DNA of 15,283 nucleotides from Candidatus Nomurabacteria bacterium GW2011_GWF2_43_8 (lineage in GTDB: Bacteria; Patescibacteriota; Minisyncoccia; Phycocordibacterales; UBA9973). The notes under the pieces are model-generated. The model did no database searches, was not told the DNA's origin, and saw only the letters and a list, made by a program, of their open reading frames with translations. The position numbers were made by a program, and so were the translations under genes. The stretch covers positions 1 through 15,283 of the forward strand of contig LCGX01000007.1 in NCBI GenBank assembly GCA_001000035.1, in the 5' to 3' direction. Below, piece by piece: positions 6,081-12,099 of the stretch (position 1 is the stretch's first letter; each line of letters starts with the position of its first letter).

Positions 6081-6141
6081 TAGTTTAAATCCAATACACC
6101 CGTGAACTTTTTATGTAGTATTTACTAGGTCAAAATCGATG

Positions 6142-6215
6142 CGCGGCCGAGCGGATTTGAACCGCCAACCTCTCGCGTGACAGGCGAGTGCTCTAACCAG
6201 TTGAGCTACGACCGC
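6142..6215 (-). tRNA. tRNA-Asp (anticodon GTC)
   Basis: A 74-nt cloverleaf. Acceptor GCGGTCG pairs with CGGCCGC (one T-G wobble), D-arm GCTC/GAGC has G18G19 in loop AACTGGTTA, anticodon stem CTCGC/GCGAG encloses CTGTCAC (GTC), and T-arm GGCGG/CCGCT has canonical loop TTCAAAT. Discriminator G73, as required for Asp. CCA is not encoded (CAT follows). It is on the same strand as the tRNA-Met/Ile2 132 nt upstream. Confidence 0.94.
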
Positions 6216-6249
6216 AATTTTCTTTTAAAAACATCAACTAACATCTTCG

Positions 6250-6298
6250 GTTTGCAAATGTAAGTTTTGAGCTAGCCAAAACAGCTACAATCGCAAAC
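6250..6298. repeat. Long imperfect hairpin between two tRNA genes
   Basis: Three nested complementary arms: GTTTGC (6250-6255)/GCAAAC (6293-6298), TGTA (6259-6262)/TACA (6286-6289) and GTTTTG (6264-6269)/CAAAAC (6277-6282), with loop AGCTAGC. It makes about 16 bp of stem over 49 nt, inside the 131-nt spacer between tRNA-Met/Ile2 and tRNA-Asp. Role unknown. Confidence 0.45.
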
Positions 6299-6321
6299 AT
6301 TACCATTATACATAAAATCAT

Positions 6322-6340
6322 ATAATCTCAAAGAGATTAT
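6322..6340 (-). terminator. Possible terminator hairpin after tRNA-Met/Ile2
   Basis: ATAATCTC and GAGATTAT form a perfect 8-bp stem with a 3-nt loop, 6 nt downstream of the tRNA CCA on the minus strand. The following sequence (ATGATTTTATG) has only a short T-run, so termination may be weak. Confidence 0.4.
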
Positions 6341-6346
6341 TGCTTT

Positions 6347-6420
6347 TGGTGCCGGAGAGTGGAATCGGACCACTGACTGGGGCTTATGAGTCCCCCGTTT
6401 TACCATTAAACTACACCGGC
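6347..6420 (-). tRNA. tRNA with CAT anticodon (elongator Met or Ile2), several odd pairs
   Basis: Acceptor GCCGGTG pairs with CTCCGGC except for a U6-U67 mismatch; G1-C72 is paired, so it is not the initiator. D-arm GTTT/AAAC has G18G19, anticodon stem GGGGA/GCCCC has an A31-G39 mismatch, loop CTCATAA (CAT). The T-arm AGTGG/CCACT has loop TCCGATT, with C instead of U at 55. A73 is followed by CCA; it is the only one of six tRNAs here with encoded CCA. The first ten bases overlap the 3' end of the upstream coding gene. It could be elongator Met, Ile2 (with lysidine), or a decaying copy. Confidence 0.8.
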
Positions 6421-7103
6421 AAAATATCATCTTTTGCTGCTTTAATTAAACCAAGCATTCTATATTTCAGATTCATTCCTCTTCTAACAACTAACCTGCA
6501 TATACCATAATAATTTTCATAATTATCGTACACCTTACTAAGTTTTGTATTTACATAATAAGGCTTTCTAAACTGGCTATTACGCAAGTGTAGCAGTTTT
6601 TTCCAAAAATTCAAGACCTTATTTATTCTTTTTTTGTGAATTCTATTTATTTGAATTGAGCAAACAATATCCTCAAGTGGTATATTTAAAACATTTTGAA
6701 GAAATAACTTCATTAAAAGTATCATTTCTGGATCTGAATTTACAAATATAAAACCCGAGGTACTGGCACTCTTTGAGCCTTCACTCCAATATAAAGCAGT
6801 AGCAATCAACAACAGTTCCCTTTTAGAGATTTTTTTAATCATCTTTCTACCCCAAATATCAGCCAGTTTAATGGCATCAAGTCTTTTATTTTTGTTCATT
6901 TGAGCACCAATAAATCTACCTTTTTGTGTCTTTAAAATATGTTCTTTTTTGATTTTTTTATATTGGGCTTCTGTTAGAACTATATCTCCACACCAAAAAC
7001 TAACTGTACTTTTAGAAATCCCAAGTCGGTTTTTAATTTCATTAATTGGAATTCCTTCCTTTCTCATGACTCGGGCTTTTACTTTTAACTCATATTTAGA
7101 CAT
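6411..7103 (-). CDS. HTH protein with LAGLIDADG-like domain, unknown function
   Basis: A 230-residue basic protein. Residues about 13-36 form a helix-turn-helix (MRKEGIPINEIKNRLGISKS). Residues about 95-222 resemble the LAGLIDADG-type homing endonuclease-like domain that often follows such an HTH in bacteria, with the landmarks YWSEGSKS (105-112), VNSDPEM (121-127), FRKPYY (178-183) and a late YGICRLVVR strand (199-207). The longest frame starts at 7112, but that ATG overlaps the -10 box. The ATG at 7103 is 7 nt past a perfect extended -10 and is preferred. The gene is A/T- and Lys-rich, unlike the core genes. Its TAG stop is inside the tRNA-Met/Ile2 gene. Mobile origin is inferred; the family call comes from memory of similar proteins. 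Confidence 0.7.
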   Translation of the reverse strand: MSKYELKVKARVMRKEGIPINEIKNRLGISKSTVSFWCGDIVLTEAQYKKIKKEHILKTQKGRFIGAQMNKNKRLDAIKLADIWGRKMIKKISKRELLLIATALYWSEGSKSASTSGFIFVNSDPEMILLMKLFLQNVLNIPLEDIVCSIQINRIHKKRINKVLNFWKKLLHLRNSQFRKPYYVNTKLSKVYDNYENYYGICRLVVRRGMNLKYRMLGLIKAAKDDILPV

Positions 7104-7110
7104 ATATGAC

Positions 7111-7140
7111 ATTATATCATTGGTTCGTTAAAAAAACCAA
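7111..7140 (-). promoter_or_regulatory. Extended -10 promoter of the HTH/LAGLIDADG-like gene
   Basis: On the minus strand TTGGTT (7135-7140), an 18-bp spacer, then TGATATAAT with TATAAT at 7111-7116. It ends 7 nt before the ATG at 7103. The candidate ATG at 7112 lies within the -10 box, so it cannot be transcribed from this promoter. Confidence 0.65.
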
Positions 7141-7162
7141 CTTGCGTATTTTAACAATCTAT

Positions 7163-7168
7163 TATAAA
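7163..7168 (+). promoter_or_regulatory. Possible -10 box of initiator tRNA
   Basis: TATAAA lies 10 nt upstream of the mature tRNA 5' end. A TTGCGT at 7142-7147 is the nearest -35-like match with a short 15-bp spacer. Weak evidence, based mainly on position. Confidence 0.35.
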
Positions 7169-7178
7169 ATAGGCTCAT

Positions 7179-7249
7179 AGCGGGGTAGAGAAGAGGCATC
7201 TCGTAAGGCTCATAACCTTAAGACTCACGTTCGATTCGTGACCCCGCAA
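7179..7249 (+). tRNA. Initiator tRNA-fMet (CAT)
   Basis: A 71-nt cloverleaf with the initiator hallmark of an unpaired 1-72 position: acceptor A-GCGGGG against CCCCGC-A gives A1 opposite A72, where C1 is usual. The D-arm is GAGA/TCTC with loop AGAGGCA, anticodon stem TAAGG/CCTTA encloses CTCATAA (CAT), and T-arm TCACG/CGTGA has canonical loop TTCGATT. The anticodon stem has only two of the three G-C pairs typical of initiators (A29-U41 replaces the first). Discriminator A73; CCA is not encoded (CTA follows). It is the only plus-strand gene in the interior and converges on the gene ending at 7259. Confidence 0.9.
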
Positions 7250-7258
7250 CTATTAGAT

Positions 7259-7894
7259 TTAAATATAGCCGTATCCGTGGAAAATCTGTTCATATAAGGC
7301 AATTACCCTTTTAGCTTCATGTTGTGAAAGTTCAAAAGCCAGACCTTCGTGCGCAATTTTATTCCGGATGGTGTGAACCTCCCAGGCGGTAGTCAGTTGC
7401 GGAAAATTTTCCTGATTGGCCGATTTTAACCTATCACCCAGAGTATCGCCCTGAAAGCCCATCTGTTCCAGGAGTCCTTCGAGCATGGCATCCGCTTCGA
7501 TAATCGCGAGCTTCCAGTCGCTCTTGTGCTGGGAAAAAAGATAGTTGAGAACCAAGCCCCAGTGCACGTTTTTCGAACCTCCGACTTCTTCACGCAATCT
7601 TTTTTCATACTCGGCTTTATTGCGCGCATATTCGTCAATCTCATGATGTAAGTGCTTGTGCTCCTTGGCCCTGATTTCAAACATGCGGATTACCACATAG
7701 CAAATTATCGTCAAAAAGAACATGGAAAAAATGAAGAGGACGGTCTTCCATACGTTTGTGGCTTGTTCGCTTGTAATGTAAAGAAAAAACTGTTTGATAT
7801 AAAATGTGATCTTGTCAAACAAATATTCGGGGTTTAAATAACTGGAACCGAAAATGGAATCGCCGAAAATATCATTTTGATTTGCCGTTTCCAT
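7259..7894 (-). CDS. Membrane-anchored protein with HEPN-like domain
   Basis: A 211-residue protein with a hydrophobic segment at about 50-70, a charged, probably coiled-coil stretch (71-104) and a helical C-terminal domain (about 112-206). That domain includes DWKLAIIEADAMLEGLL and IRNKIAHEG, which contains R177-x4-H182, the motif of HEPN domains; HEPN proteins include many RNases, but the fold also occurs in non-catalytic scaffolds. Topology is probably a short N-terminus, one membrane pass and a cytoplasmic C-terminal domain. A perfect extended -10 ends 9 nt before the ATG, directly after gatA. The gene ends 9 nt from the initiator tRNA on the opposite strand. HEPN assignment is by motif and helical pattern only. 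Confidence 0.65.
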   Translation of the reverse strand: METANQNDIFGDSIFGSSYLNPEYLFDKITFYIKQFFLYITSEQATNVWKTVLFIFSMFFLTIICYVVIRMFEIRAKEHKHLHHEIDEYARNKAEYEKRLREEVGGSKNVHWGLVLNYLFSQHKSDWKLAIIEADAMLEGLLEQMGFQGDTLGDRLKSANQENFPQLTTAWEVHTIRNKIAHEGLAFELSQHEAKRVIALYEQIFHGYGYI

Positions 7895-7903
7895 ATATAT
7901 TAA

Positions 7904-7912
7904 ATTATATCA
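7904..7912 (-). promoter_or_regulatory. Extended -10 promoter of the HEPN-like gene
   Basis: TGATATAAT on the minus strand, a perfect TGN-TATAAT, ends 9 nt before the ATG at 7894. It begins 4 nt after the gatA stop, so the gene has its own promoter in the 22-nt spacer. Confidence 0.6.
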
Positions 7913-7916
7913 CAAA

Positions 7917-9347
7917 TTAATTATCCTTTATTGCTTCAAACACTTTGCCTACGTCAAAAAGCAAATCCTCAGCTCCGTGAGGCGCCATAAATTGAATACC
8001 AAGCGGTAGTTTTTTATCCTCTGTTTCTATAAATCCTGAAGGTAAAGAAATAGCTGGAATCCCTAGAATATTTGCTGTGACGGTAAAAATATCTGCCAAA
8101 TATGCAGAAAGCGGATCGCTTTTTTCGCCAATTTTCCAAGCAGTGTCGGGAGTGGTAGGGGTCGCAATGAGATCCACCTTGTTAAATGTTTTGTTAAATT
8201 CTTCTTTGAGAGCATCTCTGATTAATTGTGCCTTGCCATAATATGCATCGTAATAACCAGCGGAGAGAACATAGGTACCTATTAATATACGACGGCGGAC
8301 TTCTTTGCCAAAACCAGCTCCTTTTGTGAGTTTATAATCATCAAACAAATTTTTACCATCTTTGTGTAAACCATACCGAACACCATCGAAACGAGCTAGA
8401 TTAGTAGAGACTTCCGCCGGCATGATGATATAATAAACCGCCAAAGACATATCCACATTTTTCAAAGAAATATCTTTTATTTTAAATCCAAATTTTTTCA
8501 ACTTTTCAACGGCCTGTTTAAAATTTTCTCTTACTTCTGGGCTAACACCTTCTCCAAGAGCAAAATCGTATGGTATCCCGATCACTAATTTATCTTTGGA
8601 AAAAACTTTTGGATACGTTTCATCAGAAATTGTCGTACTATCTAAATCATCCCTTCCTTTTACTGCATTATAAATAATTTCTGCGTCCCGTACATTTTTT
8701 GCTATTTCTCCAATGCAATCAAGCGATGAACCCATTGCAATGAGACCATAACGTGATACCCTGCCATAAGTTGGTTTAAAACCAACAATTCCGCAAAATG
8801 CCGCCGGCTCTCGCACTGACCCTCCTGTATCAGAACCAAGAGCGCCGAGAGCCATATTGGAAGCAACAGCAACTACTGAGCCACCTGATGACCCTCCAGA
8901 TACGCGAGACGTGTCATGGGGGTTTTTAGTAACCCCAAAAGCTGAATTCTCCGTGGAACCCCCCATGGCAAATTCATCCGTATTGGTTCTGCCTAAAAAA
9001 ACTACGCCTTGTTTTTTTAATTTTAATATGACAGTAGCATCATAGGAAGCTTTGTAATTTTCTAAAATTTTTGATGCGGCTGAAACTTTTCTATCTTTGA
9101 TTAAGATAACATCCTTGATGGCAAGGGGGATGCCTAAAAGCGGATGTGACTCACCTTTCGCAATCATTTCGTCTGCAGCTTTTGCCTGTTCTAATACATC
9201 ATCATAAACTTCCAGATAGGCGTTGAGCTCCTTGTTTTTCTTTTCAATCTCGGTTAAATAAGCTTGCGCTAAGTCCACAGCCGAAAAAACTTTCCCATCG
9301 AGCTTCTTTCTTGCTTCGGCTATAGTAAGTGCGGCTAAATCAATCAT
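7917..9347 (-). CDS. gatA: Glu-tRNA(Gln)/Asp-tRNA(Asn) amidotransferase subunit A
   Basis: A 476-residue amidase-signature enzyme that frees ammonia from glutamine for transamidation of misacylated tRNA in the GatCAB complex. The catalytic triad Lys78 (GIPLAIKD), cis-Ser153 (SGGSSGGS) and nucleophile Ser177 (GSDTGGSVREPA) is complete, each one residue before its counterpart in S. aureus GatA. FCGIVGFKPTYGRVSRYG and a late GIPAISLPSG segment also match. It starts 4 nt after the gatC stop, so it is cotranscribed. gatB is not in the window. tRNA-Gln(CTG) at 531 is a likely substrate carrier. Confidence 0.96.
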   Translation of the reverse strand: MIDLAALTIAEARKKLDGKVFSAVDLAQAYLTEIEKKNKELNAYLEVYDDVLEQAKAADEMIAKGESHPLLGIPLAIKDVILIKDRKVSAASKILENYKASYDATVILKLKKQGVVFLGRTNTDEFAMGGSTENSAFGVTKNPHDTSRVSGGSSGGSVVAVASNMALGALGSDTGGSVREPAAFCGIVGFKPTYGRVSRYGLIAMGSSLDCIGEIAKNVRDAEIIYNAVKGRDDLDSTTISDETYPKVFSKDKLVIGIPYDFALGEGVSPEVRENFKQAVEKLKKFGFKIKDISLKNVDMSLAVYYIIMPAEVSTNLARFDGVRYGLHKDGKNLFDDYKLTKGAGFGKEVRRRILIGTYVLSAGYYDAYYGKAQLIRDALKEEFNKTFNKVDLIATPTTPDTAWKIGEKSDPLSAYLADIFTVTANILGIPAISLPSGFIETEDKKLPLGIQFMAPHGAEDLLFDVGKVFEAIKDN

Positions 9348-9351
9348 TTTT

Positions 9352-9642
9352 TTATAAAATCTTTTTCACTTTCAAAAACCCATCCTGGGAATCCGGAAAC
9401 TGTTCTTTAATAAGTTCTGGGGAAAATTCGCGGGATTTTTCCGGTCCGCCCGAGGCGGGTAAATCTTCCCGCCAGACATTTATGAGGTCCTGCGCCGGCG
9501 CCACCTCGTCGACTTTTACTTCCTTAATCTGCTTTATGTACCCCAAAATACCCTCCATATCCTTAAGGAGCGATTTTTTTTCTTCTTCGGAAAGCTCAAT
9601 TCTCGCCAGCTCCGCCAGATTTTCCACGGCTCTTATATCCAT
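9352..9642 (-). CDS. gatC: Glu-tRNA(Gln) amidotransferase subunit C
   Basis: A 96-residue protein that wraps around GatA and GatB to stabilise the complex. The N-terminal helix pair (VENLAELARIELSEEEK, then DMEGILGYIKQI), the VAPAQDLINVWRED strand and the closing DSQDGFLKVKKIL match GatC. Between WRED and the DGF motif, this copy seems several residues longer than usual. The extra stretch LPASGG is encoded by a GC-rich palindrome (9446-9458), suggesting a small in-frame insertion. Upstream, TATACT ends 8 nt before the ATG. Confidence 0.93.
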   Translation of the reverse strand: MDIRAVENLAELARIELSEEEKKSLLKDMEGILGYIKQIKEVKVDEVAPAQDLINVWREDLPASGGPEKSREFSPELIKEQFPDSQDGFLKVKKIL

Positions 9643-9650
9643 ATATAATC

Positions 9651-9678
9651 AGTATACCCTACATTATTTGCCAATCAA
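9651..9678 (-). promoter_or_regulatory. Promoter of gatCA
   Basis: On the minus strand TTGATT (9673-9678), a 16-bp spacer and TATACT (9651-9656). The -10 ends 8 nt before the gatC ATG, so a leaderless or near-leaderless mRNA is expected. The -35 overlaps the end of htpX. Confidence 0.45.
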
Positions 9679-10557
9679 AGCTTTGATTCGCTCTTCCACC
9701 GGCGGATGGGTGGCGAAGAGATGGCTGATTTTTTTGCCGAAACCAGACCCTTTCGGGTCGGAAATGTAAAGGTGCGCGATGGCGCTCGATTGGTGCGCCA
9801 TCGGTTGCTGATATTGGGAAATTTTAGAAAGCGCATGAGCCAAACCTTCCGGATAGCGAGTCAAAAGCGCTCCGGACGTGTCCGCCAAAAATTCGCGCTT
9901 CCGAGAAATAGCCAGCTGAATCAAAACCGCGAATATCGGCGCCAAGATCGAGAGAATGATTCCGACAATTACCAATATGTTCCCCCCTCTATTGTTATTC
10001 CGGCCTCTACCCAAATTGCCAAAAAATAAATTCCGCCGGAAAACGTCTGCGATGATGGTAACGAAACCGACCAGCACCACGACGACGGTCGAAAGTAGCA
10101 TATCGCGGTTGCCGACGTGCGAGAGTTCGTGCGCGATTACTCCTTCCAGTTCACTTTTTTCCAATATGCCCAAAAGTCCTTTCGTGACAGCCACGACAGC
10201 GTGCTTTTTATCCCGTCCAGTGGCAAAAGCATTCGGCGCAGGATCGTCAATCACATACACCCTCGGCATCGGAAGCCCGGCGGTGATGGAAAGATTTTCA
10301 ACGCTGGTGTATAAATCAAAATATTCCTCTCTTTTGGCTTCTTTGGCGCCAGCCAGTCTAAGGACGATTTTATCCGAGAACCAGTAGGAAAAAATATTCA
10401 TCAATATGCTAAAGCCGACAAAAAAATACAGAATGTCCGGATTACCGTAATAAAAGCTGAAAAACCATCCCAGCCCGATAACCACGGCAAAAAACACAGC
10501 CATTAGAAGCCAGGTTTTCGTGACATTTTTCGATTGTTCGGTATATAAAGTCGCCAT
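9664..10557 (-). CDS. htpX: HtpX-type membrane zinc metalloprotease
   Basis: A 297-residue M48B peptidase that degrades damaged membrane proteins. Two N-terminal membrane helices (about 15-34 and 41-60) precede the active site HELSH (143-147), with third zinc ligand Glu222 in REFLAD. Two more hydrophobic segments surround the active site (about 153-171 and 193-216). The end DPKGSGFGKKISHLFATHPPVEERI is typical of the family. The ATG follows the lemA stop with no gap, so the pair is almost surely cotranscribed and possibly translationally coupled. Confidence 0.95.
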   Translation of the reverse strand: MATLYTEQSKNVTKTWLLMAVFFAVVIGLGWFFSFYYGNPDILYFFVGFSILMNIFSYWFSDKIVLRLAGAKEAKREEYFDLYTSVENLSITAGLPMPRVYVIDDPAPNAFATGRDKKHAVVAVTKGLLGILEKSELEGVIAHELSHVGNRDMLLSTVVVVLVGFVTIIADVFRRNLFFGNLGRGRNNNRGGNILVIVGIILSILAPIFAVLIQLAISRKREFLADTSGALLTRYPEGLAHALSKISQYQQPMAHQSSAIAHLYISDPKGSGFGKKISHLFATHPPVEERIKALIGK

Positions 10558-11109
10558 CTAAAACTTCACCGCCACAGGATTCTGTGCAACGTCGGCATCG
10601 GGTAAATCGAAAAATTCCATTTTGGAAAAGCGGAAAATGCCTGCGACAATATTTCCCGGAAAACTCTCAATCCCGATATTCAAGTCGCGAACGTTTGAAT
10701 TGTAGAATCGGCGCGCCGCTTGGATTTTATTCTCCGTGTCGGAAAGTTCGTTTTGTAAAGCCAGAAAATTCTGATTGGCCTTCAGGTCCGGGTAAGCTTC
10801 TGCGACGGCAAAAAGAGACTTAAGCGCGCCAGAGAGCATGTTCTCCGCCTGCGCGTGCGCCCCGGTCGGACCGCTCGCCCCCATCGCGGCCGAGCGGGCT
10901 TTAGTGACATTTTCGAAAGCCGCCGACTCGTGCGTCGCGTAACCCTTCACAGTATTGACCAGATTTGGAATCAGATCGTAACGCCGTTTCAGCTGAACTT
11001 CAATGTCTGCCCAAGCTTCCTTCGCGCGATTGCGCAGGGACACAAAGCGGTTGAAGGCATAAATAACCCACAAAATTACAACTCCCAATACTATCAAAAG
11101 ATATTTCAT
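10558..11109 (-). CDS. lemA: LemA family protein
   Basis: A 183-residue protein with an N-terminal membrane anchor (about 2-18) followed by the long helical LemA domain. The conserved runs WADIEVQLKRRYDLIPNLV (34-52), LKANQNFLALQNELSDTENK, ARRFYNSNVRDLNIGIESFP and a final FRFSKMEFFDL are present. Its exact function is not settled; it is commonly paired with HtpX, as here. The promoter is TGC-TATAAT at 11152-11160, giving a leader of about 35 nt, longer than for most promoters in this window. The leader contains AAGGAG too far from the ATG for normal use and an AT-only hairpin. Confidence 0.93.
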   Translation of the reverse strand: MKYLLIVLGVVILWVIYAFNRFVSLRNRAKEAWADIEVQLKRRYDLIPNLVNTVKGYATHESAAFENVTKARSAAMGASGPTGAHAQAENMLSGALKSLFAVAEAYPDLKANQNFLALQNELSDTENKIQAARRFYNSNVRDLNIGIESFPGNIVAGIFRFSKMEFFDLPDADVAQNPVAVKF

Positions 11110-11151
11110 ATATTAATAATTAAGTTATTAAATAATAATCTAGACTCCTTA

Positions 11152-11160
11152 ATTATAGCA
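11152..11160 (-). promoter_or_regulatory. Extended -10 promoter of lemA-htpX
   Basis: TGCTATAAT on the minus strand, a perfect extended -10, 42 nt before the lemA ATG and 5 nt after the secF stop. The leader holds TTAATAA/TTATTAA arms that could form a 7-bp hairpin. Confidence 0.55.
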
Positions 11161-11165
11161 CAGAT

Positions 11166-12068
11166 TTACTTTTTTGACTGCCATTCCTCCGAGAGCACCA
11201 AAAGCGGCGAGGCCAGGAAAATTGAAGAGTATGTTCCAAAGAACATTCCGGCCGTGAGCATCAAGGCAAAATACTTGGTAGTTACGGGACCGAAAAAGAA
11301 TAAAGCCAGAAGCACGAGAATAACAGTGAGCGAAGTGGAAAGAGACCTCACAAAAGATTGCTCCAAGCTATGGCCCACTACTTCACTGAAATTGATTTTA
11401 GAACCCGTCATTTGATTCTTTAAATTTTCCCTGATTCGGTCAAAAATGACTATTGTGTCGGAAACGGAAAGGCCCAAAATGGTAAGGATTGCCACCACAA
11501 AGAGGGTGTCGAGTTCGGCTCCGTAATAATGCGAAAGGGCGGCAAAAATTCCGGTGGGTATGACAGCATCATGCAAAAGAGCAACAATGGCTATGATACC
11601 GTATTTCCAAGAAGAAACCGGTTTGGAAACTTTTCTGAAAGCAAAAGCGATAAAACAGATAATTGCCAGCGAGACCAAAACGACCGCCATAACCGCTTTC
11701 CTTGCAAGTTCCCGGCCGACCGAAGGTCCGATGGAATTAAAACTCATTTCTGTGAGAATATCGTTTTTGCCGCCGGAGAGCGTTTGGAGGATCAGAGTAT
11801 GCTCAGAATCGTTCAAGTCGCGGGACTTGACGATATAACCCAATTCCCCAGTCGGCTGAAGCAGGATGGAACCGAAACCTAAGGCCTCAAGATTTTTATT
11901 GAGGTCCGCCTGCGCTGGACGTTCTACTTTGTAAACAACCTCGGTTAATGCCCCGCCTTTGAAATCAATACCGACAGTCAACCCGAACATAAACAGCGAA
12001 AGAAGGGCCAGGACAACCAAGGTTATCGATACGCCGATGAATATTTTTTTATATTTTATTATAAACAT
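11166..12068 (-). CDS. secF: Protein translocase subunit SecF
   Basis: A 300-residue RND-family membrane protein that, with SecD, uses the proton-motive force to aid Sec export. TM1 (about 9-29) is followed by the signature VGIDFKGG (32-39), an external P4 domain, and five C-terminal membrane helices. The TM4 region has LSVSDTIVIFDRIRENLKN, where the family usually has a G-x-S-x-N/S-D-T motif. It lies 31 nt after secD; no promoter is obvious in the gap, so it is probably cotranscribed with secD. Confidence 0.96.
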   Translation of the reverse strand: MFIIKYKKIFIGVSITLVVLALLSLFMFGLTVGIDFKGGALTEVVYKVERPAQADLNKNLEALGFGSILLQPTGELGYIVKSRDLNDSEHTLILQTLSGGKNDILTEMSFNSIGPSVGRELARKAVMAVVLVSLAIICFIAFAFRKVSKPVSSWKYGIIAIVALLHDAVIPTGIFAALSHYYGAELDTLFVVAILTILGLSVSDTIVIFDRIRENLKNQMTGSKINFSEVVGHSLEQSFVRSLSTSLTVILVLLALFFFGPVTTKYFALMLTAGMFFGTYSSIFLASPLLVLSEEWQSKK

Positions 12069-12099
12069 GGTTCAGTTGAAGATCGTTAAAGTTGTAAAG

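Noticed and set aside
6065..6094. TTG at 6094 as start of the small membrane protein
   Set aside because: A near-consensus extended -10 lies between it and the ATG at 6064, which is the better start.
5451..6346. CRISPR array or insertion-sequence ends
   Set aside because: The inverted repeats differ from each other, have no regular spacing and no transposase is nearby.
7104..7112. ATG at 7112 as start of the HTH gene
   Set aside because: It overlaps the TATAAT box; the ATG at 7103 lies 7 nt downstream of the box and fits transcription from it.
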